DNA of 64,000 bases from Actinokineospora auranticolor (GCF_002934265.1 NZ_PTIX01000030.1:1-64000), one strand, 5' to 3'; shown: positions 34,226-42,458, counted from the stretch's first letter. A program made the numbers and translations. The notes: a model not told the origin generated them from the sequence alone.

Positions 34226-34792
34226 GCCGGCACTCCTCATCGTCTCCGCAAGACCTTGCGATTCCCAGTCAACGACATTCGTCTCCCCGGATCCAGAGCG
34301 TGGTATCGGCGGAGAACAGGCGTTGACCGAGCGTTTGGCCCGCAAGCACCGGCGACTGTCCGACCGCATCGCGTCTATCCCGCGCATGGCCGTTCGCATG
34401 GTCAACTCCATCGAATCGCCGGGTGCCCGCTCTGACTCGTCCCGCCCACACGTCTTCAGTGGTCACCCCCGAACAGCCGACAGACGGGATTCGCCACTCA
34501 CCATGGAGAAGCAGACGTGGCGCGACTGGAACTGGGCGGTGCGAGTGGAGCTGTCACTCGACTCCCCGGACAGTGATCCCGCTGTCGCGAGAACGGATAC
34601 TCCGAACGAGGTCGAACCTGGGCGATTCGCCTGATGGCAACCACACCCGCACGGATAGTCCGAACGGGTGCATGCCGCAGCCACGTCGGCCCCCGTTCGC
34701 GCGATGGCCGACTATGGTGGCGACGCGGCATCGGAACCGGCCAGGCACGGTTGCGCCGGTGCTCCAACTGGCGAGTCGAGGTGGGCACGATC
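34226..34792. other. intergenic region between two divergent XRE genes
   Basis: About 570 bases without a convincing gene; short frames on both strands lack similarity and ribosome-binding sites. The region must hold the promoters of both XRE regulators. A near-perfect 15-bp direct repeat lies within it (see 34594-34666). Confidence 0.5.
34594..34666. promoter_or_regulatory. 15-bp direct repeat, possible operator
   Basis: cggatactccgaacg (34594-34608) and cggatagtccgaacg (34652-34666) differ at one base and are 58 bp apart. They lie 130-200 bases upstream of the XRE gene at 34793. The half-site symmetry (cgga...tccg) inside each copy suggests a protein-binding site. Confidence 0.45.
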
Positions 34793-35950
34793 ATGGGCAA
34801 ACGCGCGGCGCTCGTAGCCCGTCGCGAGGCGATGGGGTTCACCCAGGAGTCGCTGGCGCACCGGCTCGGGGTGGAGGTCTCGACCGTCAACCGTTGGGAA
34901 ACGGGAAAAATCACGCCACGGCCGCAACGGCGACAGCAGATCGCTGCCGCACTCGATGTCTCCCTCACCGAACTCGACTCACTGCTCACGCCACCGACGC
35001 CGGTTCCGTCGTCCGAACAACCCCACCTCACCCCGCTCAATCCCCTTCGACGCGCCCATGAATGGCTGGTGGCCGACTCCCCTGTGGCCGAGCAGCGCCG
35101 GGCGGGCAGGCGTTTCGGTGGTTCTCTGGCCGATAGCCTGGAGGCGCGGGTGGTGGAGCTGAGGCACCTCGACGACGTAGTCGAGAGCGTTGACCTGCTC
35201 CCCGCGATCCGGCACGAGCTCGCCGGAGCCGAATCGCTGGTGCGGGAGGGGCTTTACGCGGACCTGGTCGGCAGGCGGTTGTTCACTGCGGCGGCCGAGT
35301 TGGCGCAACTGGCCGGGTGGGTGGCGTCGGACGCGGGTCTGCACGACGAAGCCCAGCGGTTCTACCTCGACGGGGCCTCCGCCGCCGCCGAGGTGGGCAA
35401 CGATCCGCTTGCGGCGCAACTGTTCTCCTCCCTCAGCTACCAGCTCGCCAACGAGGGCGACCCGCGCGACGCCCTGCTGCTCGCCCGCACAGCCGCGACC
35501 GGTGCCGCGGACGCGTCCCCCGTGGTCCGCGCGCTGCTGTGGGAGCGAGTCGCCTGGGCAGGTGCCAAGGCCGCGGACCGGGAGACAACTCTCCGCGCCC
35601 TCGACGCGGTGGATGACGCCTACGAGCGGCGCTCCGCCGAGATCGAGGAGCCCGAGTGGGTCTACTGGCTCAACAGAGCCGAAATCGACGTCATGGCCGG
35701 ACGGTGCCTGATCCACCTCGGCGCCCCGGAGCGGGCCGCGCCCCTGCTGTCCGCCGCGATCGCCACCTACCCCCGCGAGCACGCCCGCGAAGTCGCCCTG
35801 TACCTCTCCTGGCTCGCCGAGTCCTACGCCCGAACCGGCGCCCTGGACGCCGCCCAGGCAACGCTGGACAGCGCACACAACTACGCCACCCGCATGCCGT
35901 CAGCCAGAACCACCGAGCGACTGCGCACCGTCGAAGCCCTGACCCGCTAG
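34793..35950 (+). CDS. XRE-family regulator with TPR-like C-terminal domain
   Basis: The 385-residue product starts at the ATG at 34793. Residues about 5-65 form a Cro/C1 HTH (LVARREAMGFTQESLAHRLG, VSTVNRWETGKITPRPQRRQ). After a linker rich in Pro and Ser, residues 130-385 are all-helical with TPR-like pairs (LAQLAGWVASDAGLHDEAQR, LSWLAESYARTGALDAAQAT). This layout is common in actinobacterial one-component regulators whose helical part senses a ligand or peptide. It is followed after 15 bases by the flavoprotein gene on the same strand, so the two probably form an operon. Confidence 0.8.
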   Translation: MGKRAALVARREAMGFTQESLAHRLGVEVSTVNRWETGKITPRPQRRQQIAAALDVSLTELDSLLTPPTPVPSSEQPHLTPLNPLRRAHEWLVADSPVAEQRRAGRRFGGSLADSLEARVVELRHLDDVVESVDLLPAIRHELAGAESLVREGLYADLVGRRLFTAAAELAQLAGWVASDAGLHDEAQRFYLDGASAAAEVGNDPLAAQLFSSLSYQLANEGDPRDALLLARTAATGAADASPVVRALLWERVAWAGAKAADRETTLRALDAVDDAYERRSAEIEEPEWVYWLNRAEIDVMAGRCLIHLGAPERAAPLLSAAIATYPREHAREVALYLSWLAESYARTGALDAAQATLDSAHNYATRMPSARTTERLRTVEALTR

Positions 35951-35965
35951 CACCGGAATCCAGAC

Positions 35966-36481
35966 ATGACCACGTCGCCCCGTTCGGTCTACCTCGTCGT
36001 CACCGCCGCGCCCCCGGTCTTGCGCATCGACGGACTCATCGAACTCCTCACCCGCCAGGGCAGTCAGGTGACTCTGGTCGCCACCCCCACCGCCGCCTCC
36101 TGGGTCGACCTCGACGCCCTCACCGGCTGCCGCAACCGAGTCCACTCAGGACTTCCGGGCGCACAAGACCCCCTGCCACGCGCGGACCTCGTCATCGCCG
36201 CTCCCCTGACCTTCAACACGCTCAACAAGTGGGCAGCGGGCATCAGCGACTCCCTCGCCCTGGGTGTCCTGAACGAACTCCTCGGCACCGACGTCCCCAT
36301 CATCGCCGCGCCCTGCGTGAAACCCTTGCTGCGCAAGCACCCCGCCTACGACGACAGTGTGCGCCGCCTCGCCCAGTGCGGGGTGCCCCTCCTCGACCCC
36401 GACTCGATCACCACCCGCGCCGACGACGGGTTGGCCACCTTCGACTGGTCGCTGATCCTCGCGGCCACCGCGGACCCCTAG
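35966..36481 (+). CDS. flavoprotein (HFCD/PPC-decarboxylase-like)
   Basis: The 171-residue product has the Rossmann-like fold of the HFCD flavoprotein family, to which phosphopantothenoylcysteine decarboxylase and the lantibiotic enzyme EpiD belong. Family traits are the start SVYLVVTAAPPVLRIDGLIE, the phosphate/FMN-binding core LVIAAPLTFNTLNKWAAGIS (the PxTxNTxxKxAxG motif) and the following PCVKPLLRKHPAY. The catalytic His and PASANT motif of true decarboxylases are replaced, so the reaction is unknown. It is co-directional with the XRE/TPR regulator (15-bp gap), a recurrent pairing in actinomycetes. Its stop overlaps the convergent phosphatase stop by four bases. Confidence 0.75.
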   Translation: MTTSPRSVYLVVTAAPPVLRIDGLIELLTRQGSQVTLVATPTAASWVDLDALTGCRNRVHSGLPGAQDPLPRADLVIAAPLTFNTLNKWAAGISDSLALGVLNELLGTDVPIIAAPCVKPLLRKHPAYDDSVRRLAQCGVPLLDPDSITTRADDGLATFDWSLILAATADP

Positions 36482-37707
36482 GAGCAGGAGTCCGGGTCGC
36501 GGCGGGCCACCAGCAGGGCGACGTCGTCGTGGACCTCGCGGGTGCCGACGAGGGTGGACATCACGTGCGAGCACACGCGTTCCGGTTCGTCTGGGGTTAT
36601 TGCCGCTGTGAGGGTTCGTAGGCAGGTATCGATCAACTGGCCTCTGCGCTCCACCAGGCCGTCCGTGTAGAAGGCGAGGAGGCAGCCGTCCGGGAGGTCT
36701 ACTCGGGTGTCGCGGCGGGGGCGGCGGGTGGTGAAGCCCAAGCCCAGGCCGATCGGGAGGTCCGCCGGGGCGTTGACCAGTTCCGCCCGCGTCCCCGGGA
36801 CGGCGAGCACCGGCGGTGGGTGGCCGGCGAGCGACAACGTCATGCAGCGTTGGCTGGCTGAGACGATGCCGTAGGCGACCGTGGCCATGGCGCCTGGTTC
36901 GAAGTGGGTCACTTTCCTGTGCAACTTCGTCAGCACCTGGGCCGGTGTGTCGTAGTCCAGGGCGTACGCGCGCAGGGCGCTGCGCAGCCTGCCCATGATC
37001 ACGGCGGCGCCCAGGCCGTGCCCGGTCACGTCGCCGATCACTATGCCGATGCGGTCGCCGGGGAGGCCGAACACGTCGTACCAGTCGCCGCCGACGGCTT
37101 TGCCCGCGCCGGGGACGTAGCGGGCGGCGAACTCCAGGCCGCGGATGCGGGGTAGGCGGGACGGGAGCAGGCCGCGTTGCAGGGCGGCGGCGGCCGACCG
37201 CTCGGCGCTCGACACCTCGACCTGGGTGGCCAGCGCCAGCTGGTCGGCCACGACCTGCAGGAGGCGGATCTCGGAGTCGGTGAAGTGCCTGGCCTTGACC
37301 GAGCCGATGTGCAGGACGCCCACCAGCTCGCCGCGGGCCAGCATCGGCACGCCGAGCAGTGAGCGCAGACCCCGCTCCCACAGCAGTGGGCTGATCACCG
37401 ACGTCCGCTCGACGTGGTCGAGGGCCACCGGTTGGCGGGTCTCGGCGATGCGACCGGCGAAGCCGTCGCCGAACTGCACGGTGACGCCTTGCAGGACCTC
37501 CTCCTCTATGCCCGCCGCCGCGGTGGCGGTAAGGACGTGGGACGTGGGGTCGTGCAGCAGGACCGCCGCGGTGTCCACCCTGAACAGCTCCCGCGCGCGC
37601 CCGAGGACCACCCGGAGGAAATCCCCCAACTCCAGGTTTCCGAGGGCGGCGTCGGTCACCTCCTCCAACACCCGCAGGCGGTCCTCGTGGTCGGAGTTCT
37701 CAGCCAC
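36478..37707 (-). CDS. GAF-domain PP2C/SpoIIE serine phosphatase
   Basis: The 409-residue cytosolic protein has an N-terminal GAF sensor (residues about 25-165; FRVDTAAVLLHDPTSHVLT, LGVPMLARGELVGVLHIGS). The C-terminal SpoIIE-type PP2C domain spans about 185-405. Metal-binding motifs are visible: GGDWYDVFGLPGDRIGIVIGD (with GDVTGHGLGA), LLAFYTDGLVERR, and the last Asp in VHDDVALLVARR. Such RsbU/P-type phosphatases dephosphorylate anti-sigma antagonists and so switch alternative sigma factors on. The next two genes on this strand encode an HATPase and a STAS protein, which are the expected partners. Confidence 0.9.
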   Translation of the reverse strand: MAENSDHEDRLRVLEEVTDAALGNLELGDFLRVVLGRARELFRVDTAAVLLHDPTSHVLTATAAAGIEEEVLQGVTVQFGDGFAGRIAETRQPVALDHVERTSVISPLLWERGLRSLLGVPMLARGELVGVLHIGSVKARHFTDSEIRLLQVVADQLALATQVEVSSAERSAAAALQRGLLPSRLPRIRGLEFAARYVPGAGKAVGGDWYDVFGLPGDRIGIVIGDVTGHGLGAAVIMGRLRSALRAYALDYDTPAQVLTKLHRKVTHFEPGAMATVAYGIVSASQRCMTLSLAGHPPPVLAVPGTRAELVNAPADLPIGLGLGFTTRRPRRDTRVDLPDGCLLAFYTDGLVERRGQLIDTCLRTLTAAITPDEPERVCSHVMSTLVGTREVHDDVALLVARRDPDSCS

Positions 37708-37800
37708 CGGCGCAGCCTAACGAAGGTCCAGTCGCGGCGCCCGGACCAGTGGCCGGTTCGCCCGTGTCGGCGGACATCGTCGCCCTTCCCCACCCGGAAC

Positions 37801-38763
37801 TCATCCGCCGAACGGGTTTCCCGCCGCGAGTCGGACGGTGAACCCGTCGCCGTGGCGGGTGAACGCCACGTCGGCGCAGAGCTGGTGGGCTATCCAGAGC
37901 CCGAAGCCGCCGTCGTCGCGGTCGGCGGCGGGGAGCAGGCCCGCGAACGGGTCGCGCGGGCCGGGACCGGTGTCGTGCACGGTGACCACGACGTGGCGCG
38001 GTCCCGGCCAGACCCGCACGCGCACCGGGGGTCGCCCGTGGCGCAGCGCGTTCGTCACGATCTCACTGACCGACAGCACCAGGTTGTCGAGGTCCTCCGC
38101 GCCGAGGCCGGTCCCGTCGGGGCAACCGTCCCCCTTGGACACCGCGGCGGCGCGCACCGCGCGGCGGGCCGCGCCCGGTGTCGGGTCGAGCAACTCCACC
38201 GCGGGCGGGGATTCCTGCACCGGGTACGGGAGCGGCGACCGGGGCTCGGCGAGGAACGCCCGCGGGTCCACCCGTTCGGGATTGGCGGTCAGCCCGGTGG
38301 GCGCGGCGACCATCGCGTGCGTGCGCGCGACCTCGGCGAGGACGGCCGGTGGGGTCACCCGGGTGTCGTAAGAGCACACGCTCCACAGCGGGAAGTCGGC
38401 GTAGACGTGTTCGACGGCGGCTTCGTAGCGGGCCCACCACTCCCACGAATGGCGCAGCTGCGACCGGGGGATCTCGCCGATGATCCGCACCCGGGGCGCG
38501 CCGCGGTCGACCAGGTCCGCCAACAGCTCGCGGTAGGCGCGGACCACCACGGCGGGGCGGAGGTAGAGGTCGTCGCCCGCGACGAAGACGAGTCCGTCCG
38601 GGTCGGTGACGGCGCCGCGCAGCAGGTCCGCGCGCGAGTCGCCCAACGACACGATGGTGGGTTCACCGGAGGCCAAGCCCTCGTCGAGGAACGGCACGGC
38701 GGCGGCCAGCAGCTCCTCGTCCGAGCCGTAGCGCAGCATCGAGTGGTTGCCCGCGAGCGTCAC
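37801..38763 (-). CDS. MEDS-domain anti-sigma-type HATPase
   Basis: The 320-residue product starts at a GTG that overlaps the stop of the MEDS-STAS gene (GTGA). Residues about 1-185 form a MEDS (DcmR-type sensory) domain (HSMLRYGSDEELLAAAVPFL, then LLADLVDRGAPRVRIIGEIP). Residues 225-320 are a GHKL HATPase of the RsbW/SpoIIAB kind, with N box LSVSEIVTNALRHG and G boxes VHDTGPGPRDPF and GGFGLWIAHQLC. It probably binds a partner (sigma factor or STAS protein) in response to the MEDS ligand. Whether it has kinase activity cannot be told. Confidence 0.85.
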   Translation of the reverse strand: MTLAGNHSMLRYGSDEELLAAAVPFLDEGLASGEPTIVSLGDSRADLLRGAVTDPDGLVFVAGDDLYLRPAVVVRAYRELLADLVDRGAPRVRIIGEIPRSQLRHSWEWWARYEAAVEHVYADFPLWSVCSYDTRVTPPAVLAEVARTHAMVAAPTGLTANPERVDPRAFLAEPRSPLPYPVQESPPAVELLDPTPGAARRAVRAAAVSKGDGCPDGTGLGAEDLDNLVLSVSEIVTNALRHGRPPVRVRVWPGPRHVVVTVHDTGPGPRDPFAGLLPAADRDDGGFGLWIAHQLCADVAFTRHGDGFTVRLAAGNPFGG

Positions 38764-39587
38764 GCGACCACCTCCACCCGCATCCCGGGGATGGTGAGGA
38801 TGGCGGCTATCCGCGCGGCGCCGGACCACCTGGTGCGCAGGACGGCAGTGCGACCGCCGCGGGTGGCGTGCTCGGCGATGGTGAGCAGGCCGCGGTGGTC
38901 GATGAACCGCAGCCCGGTCGCGTCGACGACCAGTTCGCCGTCCCGCTCGACGCCGGGCAGCGCGTGTTCCAGCGCCCACGGCAGCAGGTCCCGGGTGAGG
39001 CCGTCGACCTCGCCGTCGAGGGCGAAGTCGCCCGCGCGGGTGCGGGCGTGCAGCCGGAACGGCGTGGGGTGCCCGTCCGGGTGCAGGCAGGCCAGCCGGG
39101 CCAGGTCGTCCGGGTGCAGCGCGGCGCGGTCGAAGGCGCACATGCCCTCGAACGGGTGGCCCGCCATGTAGCGGTCGGCGAGGTGCTCGTACCTGGCGAA
39201 CGCGGCGAGCCGGGCGGGCCCGCGCACCAGGTCGGTGGCGTCGGCGGCCACCCGCAGCCCCCGGTAGCCCGCGGCCAGCGCGGCCCGGGTGGCGGCGGCG
39301 TAGACCTGCACCTGCGCCACGGGGTCGAGCACGCGGTCCGACGGGTAGAGGCCGTCGAGGGCGACGACCTGCGCGGCCCCGGAGTCCACCGCGTCGTCGA
39401 ACCCGCCGACGCCGCGCAGCTGCGCGGTCAGCGCGGGCACGCCACCCGAGCCGATGTAGCAGACGCGTTGCCCGGATTCGAGGCCACCGGCCAGGAACCG
39501 CCCGGCCCGCGCCACGAACTCGGCCCGGTCGGCGAAGCTCCAGCACTGGTGGCCGCGCCCGGCGTGCGTGGGCGAGGTCATCGCCAC
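38760..39587 (-). CDS. MEDS-STAS protein, anti-sigma antagonist-like
   Basis: The 275-residue product combines an N-terminal MEDS domain (residues about 5-180; WSFADRAEFVARAGRFLAGG, QRVCYIGSGG, RYEHLADRYMAGHPFEGMCA) with a C-terminal STAS domain (about 185-275; FALDGEVDGLTRDLL, LVVDATGLRFIDHRGLLTIA). In SpoIIAA/RsbV-like antagonists the segment after the FID strand is SSGL, with the phosphorylated Ser first. Here it is HRGL, so the phosphorylation site is absent. Its switch may therefore depend on the MEDS ligand rather than on phosphorylation. Its stop overlaps the HATPase gene start by four bases, which suggests a protein pair made in equal amounts. Confidence 0.8.
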   Translation of the reverse strand: MAMTSPTHAGRGHQCWSFADRAEFVARAGRFLAGGLESGQRVCYIGSGGVPALTAQLRGVGGFDDAVDSGAAQVVALDGLYPSDRVLDPVAQVQVYAAATRAALAAGYRGLRVAADATDLVRGPARLAAFARYEHLADRYMAGHPFEGMCAFDRAALHPDDLARLACLHPDGHPTPFRLHARTRAGDFALDGEVDGLTRDLLPWALEHALPGVERDGELVVDATGLRFIDHRGLLTIAEHATRGGRTAVLRTRWSGAARIAAILTIPGMRVEVVA

Positions 39588-39613
39588 AGCCTACGCGCCG
39601 GGTAGTCGATCCC

Positions 39614-40429
39614 CTACCGGGCGCGAACCAGCTCCTCGGCGGCTGCGGCGAACGCGCGGACCCGGGCGGTGGCGTTGTCGGCGCGCCAGACCAGCCCCCA
39701 GCGGACCGGTGGCGCGCCGGTCAGCGGCACGTAGGCCACGTCCGGGCGCGGGTAGTAGCGCCGGGCGTGGGCGCCGACGGGGAAGGCGCCCCGGCCCGCG
39801 CCGACGAGGGTGAGGATCTCCTGGAGGGTGCCGTCGTCCGGGGCGCGCAGCTCCGGCACACCGCGCAGGTCGTCGGCGGTGACGGACCGCCGCCGGGCGA
39901 GCGGGTGGTCGGCGCGGACCGCGACCAGGCGGGCCTCGGTGACCAGGACCGGGCCCGGGGTGAAGTCGGGGTCGTCGAGGGGGAGGCAGGCGAGGACGAC
40001 GTCGACCACCCGGTCGCGCAGCCACGGGGCCGCCTCGGGGAACTGGGCCTCGCGGAGGACGACCTCGCAGTCGGTCAGCGCGGTCGCGGCGTCGGCGACG
40101 AGCAGCCCACCGGCCGCGCCGACGAACCCGACCCGGAGGGTGCCGGTGAGGCCCTTGCCCGCCCGGATCGCGCGGTCGACCCCGGCGGTGATCGCCGCCC
40201 ACCCGGGCCGCACGTCGGCGCAGAGGGCCCGCCCGATGTCCGTCAGCTCGACCCGCCTGCTGGTGCGGGTGAACAGGGCCGCCCCGACACGCCGCTCGAG
40301 CCTGCGGACGGTCTGGCTGACCCGCGAGGTGGACACCCCGACGCGGTCGGCGGTGCGCCCGAAGTGCAGTTCCTCGGCGAGCACCAGCAGCGTCTCGATC
40401 TCGTGCCGCTCCAGCACCCGCACCCCCAT
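39614..40429 (-). CDS. LysR-family transcriptional regulator
   Basis: The 271-residue product has the LysR HTH at residues 1-60 (ERHEIETLLVLAEELHFGRT, STSRVSQTVRRLERRVGAAL) and a periplasmic-binding-like effector domain (GTLRVGFVGAAGGLLVADAA, VVDVVLACLPLDDPDFTPGP). The ATG at 40429 was chosen over one at 40447. A 9-bp inverted repeat covers both candidate starts. It is divergent from a SnoaL-like gene with 74 bases between starts, the classical arrangement in which a LysR regulator controls its neighbour. The effector is unknown. Confidence 0.85.
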   Translation of the reverse strand: MGVRVLERHEIETLLVLAEELHFGRTADRVGVSTSRVSQTVRRLERRVGAALFTRTSRRVELTDIGRALCADVRPGWAAITAGVDRAIRAGKGLTGTLRVGFVGAAGGLLVADAATALTDCEVVLREAQFPEAAPWLRDRVVDVVLACLPLDDPDFTPGPVLVTEARLVAVRADHPLARRRSVTADDLRGVPELRAPDDGTLQEILTLVGAGRGAFPVGAHARRYYPRPDVAYVPLTGAPPVRWGLVWRADNATARVRAFAAAAEELVRAR

Positions 40430-40451
40430 CGTGAACCGTGGCTTCACGATG
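40427..40451. promoter_or_regulatory. palindromic operator between LysR and SnoaL-like genes
   Basis: catcgtgaa (40427-40435) and ttcacgatg (40443-40451) are perfect 9-bp arms with a 7-bp spacer. The site contains the T-N11-A pattern of LysR boxes and overlaps the LysR start codon. It is positioned to repress the regulator and control the gene at 40504. Confidence 0.6.
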
Positions 40452-40503
40452 GTGTCACAGACCGTCGTTGATCAGCCCCCGTGGGCGCCCCAGTCTGGTG
40501 CCC

Positions 40504-41019
40504 ATGTCCACCTTCGTGACCCGCACCCAGGCCCTCACCACCCCAGCCGAGAACTTCGCCGCGACGATCCGGGAACTGCGCGACCGGGCGGAGGTGGTGG
40601 ACGCGCTGCACCGATTCGCCCAAGGGCAGGACCTCCGTGACCGCGACCTGTTCGCCTCCAGCTTCACCGGTGACGCGACCCTCGACTTCCGCCCAACCGC
40701 GGCGAAGTGGGGCGCGGAGCCGCCGGTTCTCGTTGGCCGGGAGGGCATCGCCGACGCGATCTTCGGCCTGTTCGCGGGCCGCGTGGACACCACCCACCGG
40801 GTCACCAACACCCGCGTCTCGATCGACGGCGATACCGCGCACTGCACCGCTTTGGTTGAGGCACAACACCTTCTGACCATCGACCACACCGTCCACGCGC
40901 TACTGAACAACTACTACGACACCACCCTGCACCGCACAGGAGACCACTGGCGGATCCACCACCTCCGCATCGACAACGTCTGGCTGACCGGTACACCCAA
41001 AGCCATCTTCGATGCGTGA
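40504..41019 (+). CDS. SnoaL-like (NTF2-fold) protein
   Basis: The 171-residue product has the NTF2-like cone fold typical of SnoaL-like polyketide cyclases and related dehydratases. The N-terminal helix is DRAEVVDALHRFAQGQDLRD, followed by LFASSFTGDATLDF, then the strands VLVGREGIADAIFGLFAG, THRVTNTRVSIDGDTAHC and DHWRIHHLRIDNVWLTG. A His/Asp pair (HRVTN, DIDNVW-type) could be catalytic, but the reaction is not predictable. It lies divergent to the LysR gene and is probably its regulated target. Confidence 0.75.
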   Translation: MSTFVTRTQALTTPAENFAATIRELRDRAEVVDALHRFAQGQDLRDRDLFASSFTGDATLDFRPTAAKWGAEPPVLVGREGIADAIFGLFAGRVDTTHRVTNTRVSIDGDTAHCTALVEAQHLLTIDHTVHALLNNYYDTTLHRTGDHWRIHHLRIDNVWLTGTPKAIFDA

Positions 41020-41255
41020 GGCAGGCGACGAACCGAACGAGAAAGGCAAGCCGGAAACCGCGTGGTCACACCGGCTCGAAATCTGTTTGCCACATACTTT
41101 TTCGCCAGGAAAGACGTCTGACACCGGGCTCACCGGCTTCCGCCGCGCGCTTTGCCCGGACGTTCCCACCAGGAGCGTTCCCACTGTCGCCTGGCGGTAA
41201 CGAACTACTCCATTCAGCCACTTCCCCCTCGAAACCGGGTCGAAACGCACCCGAC
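41020..41255. other. intergenic stretch before the crystallin-like gene leader
   Basis: About 235 bases without a gene that I can support. Short frames on both strands lack ribosome-binding sites and similarity. It is followed by the duplicated leader at 41256. Confidence 0.4.
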
Positions 41256-41436
41256 ATGCTTTGTCTGGGTGATTCACTAACCGACATCGGTTGTTCGTGA
41301 TCATGTTTGGTACGTTGATGGAGTTCCGGTTGGAGCGACTGGGGATGCGACGGCCCGCGCCTGGGGGCGCTGGCGTCGCTTCATTCGCAGGAGGCGCCCG
41401 AATCGCCGCCTGCCTTCATCGATAGGTGAATCGACC
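41256..41436 (+). repeat. duplicated 5' leader, copy 1 (upstream of the crystallin-like gene)
   Basis: This 180-base leader, from ttgtctgggtgattcacta to the ATG at 41437, recurs in diverged form at about 42077-42241. Shared blocks include ttgtctgggtg, ttcacta, tcgtgatc, cggttgg, actggggatg and the cctgc...catcgat end. It probably carries the promoter and a structured 5' UTR of the crystallin-like gene. Confidence 0.75.
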
Positions 41437-41904
41437 ATGCGCAAGAACATTTCCGCAATGCACACCGCGGCCCGCGCGGGCGTCGTCCTCGCGGCCGCCA
41501 CCATGGCGGTCGTCGGGCTGGCGGGCTCGGCGTCCGCCGAGGCCGCCCCGGAGGGTTCGGTCGTCGGTTTCAGCACCAGCGGCAAGGCGATCCCGGTCCG
41601 CGTCGTGGGCACCGCGGGCCTGCTGTCGGGCCGGTTCTACGGCTGGGAGGACAACAACTTCAGCGGCGACCGCTGGGTCGACGTCGCGGAGGGTGCGTGC
41701 AGCGCCAACAAGTGCGAGATCGACTGGTGGGACGGCGACAACGAGATCTCGTCCGTGTCGAACGAGTCGAGCTGCAAGGTCCGCCTCTGGGCCAACGACG
41801 GCTGGACCGGCCGCTTCTACGACGTCCCGGCCCACTCCAGCAACGGGAACCTTTCCCAGGTCGGGTTCGACAACGAGGCGGAGAGCCTCGAGTTCATCTG
41901 CTAG
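41437..41904 (+). CDS. secreted beta/gamma-crystallin-like protein (I36 inhibitor type)
   Basis: The 155-residue product has a signal peptide at residues about 1-34 (AARAGVVLAAATMAVVGLAG with cleavage after SASA). The mature domain has crystallin-type Greek-key signatures (GRFYGWEDNNFSGDRWVDV, then GWTGRFYDVPAHSSNGNLSQ) and four cysteines (GACSAN, KCEID, SSCKV, FIC). This pattern is that of peptidase inhibitor family I36 (SMI of Streptomyces) and related secreted crystallins. An extracellular protease-inhibitor or Ca2+-binding role is possible. A decayed tandem copy of the whole unit follows it. Confidence 0.8.
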   Translation: MRKNISAMHTAARAGVVLAAATMAVVGLAGSASAEAAPEGSVVGFSTSGKAIPVRVVGTAGLLSGRFYGWEDNNFSGDRWVDVAEGACSANKCEIDWWDGDNEISSVSNESSCKVRLWANDGWTGRFYDVPAHSSNGNLSQVGFDNEAESLEFIC

Positions 41905-41912
41905 TCGAGGCT

Positions 41913-41931
41913 GCGGGCGGGATTCGCCCGC
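41913..41931 (+). terminator. small hairpin after the crystallin-like gene
   Basis: gcgggcg and cgcccgc form a 7-bp stem with a 5-nt loop, 8 bases after the stop. It is followed by a second, longer hairpin. Confidence 0.5.
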
Positions 41932-41944
41932 GTCAGGTGAATGA

Positions 41945-41978
41945 TCGGGTGGGGGTCGTCCGGACGGTCCCCACCCGA
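41945..41978 (+). terminator. main hairpin after the crystallin-like gene
   Basis: tcgggtgggg (41945-41954) pairs with ccccacccga (41969-41978). The loop contains the palindrome cgtccggacg, so the stem is strongly favoured. A diverged copy of this segment lies near 42395-42445. Confidence 0.65.
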
Positions 41979-42076
41979 CTCGACACCGGAGCGCGTGATC
42001 GAACCGGTGGATCGAGGACCGGACTTCGACGGCGCCCGGGGCGGTGCGGCGGATGCCGACGCGAACCCCTCTCGCA

Positions 42077-42445
42077 TTGTCTGGGTGTTTCACTAGACGT
42101 TTTCGGCTAATCGTGATCGAATTTGCTACTTTGACGGGGCTGCGGTTGGCACAACTGGGGATGTGACAACCCGCGCACGGGAGTGCCCGCGCCGCTCGTC
42201 CGCGAGCGGCGCCCGCCTGCATCGATTGGTGCGTCGACCGCGCGCGGACTTCGCCGGTGCCCGCGATCGAGTCGCCCCCAAAGGCTTCCCGCCCGACGCA
42301 GGCGTCGCCGACCCGGCCCTGGTCAGGTTCGACGACGAGGCGGCGACCTCGGGTTTCCCCAGCCGACCGATACTGCCGGCTACAATCCGGTTGCGATAGG
42401 TGACTGATCGGCGGGGGTCCGCCCGGACGACCGCCGCCGACACGA
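42077..42445 (+). pseudogene. decayed tandem copy of the crystallin-like gene
   Basis: Three blocks match the intact unit upstream in the same order. The 5' leader (42077-42241) matches 41261-41436, with the start ATG changed to GCG in the otherwise matching context cgacc-NNN-cgc. A coding tail (around 42325-42360, gttcgacgacgaggcgg) matches the gene's C-terminal gttcgacaacgaggcgg. A 3' flank (about 42388-42445, aggtgactgatcggcggggg) matches aggtgaatgatcgggtgggg. Most of the reading frame between is gone. No functional protein can be made. Confidence 0.75.
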
Positions 42446-42458
42446 CGACGGGGCGCAC

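Noticed and set aside
33374..34435. Plus-strand frame after kdpD as a possible kdpE
   Set aside because: It has no receiver-domain Asp/Lys motifs or winged helix and is antisense to the DUF5753 regulator.
34423..35061. Plus-strand frame overlapping the XRE/TPR gene start
   Set aside because: Arg/Pro/Thr-rich shadow sequence; the frame starting at 34793 holds the conserved HTH.
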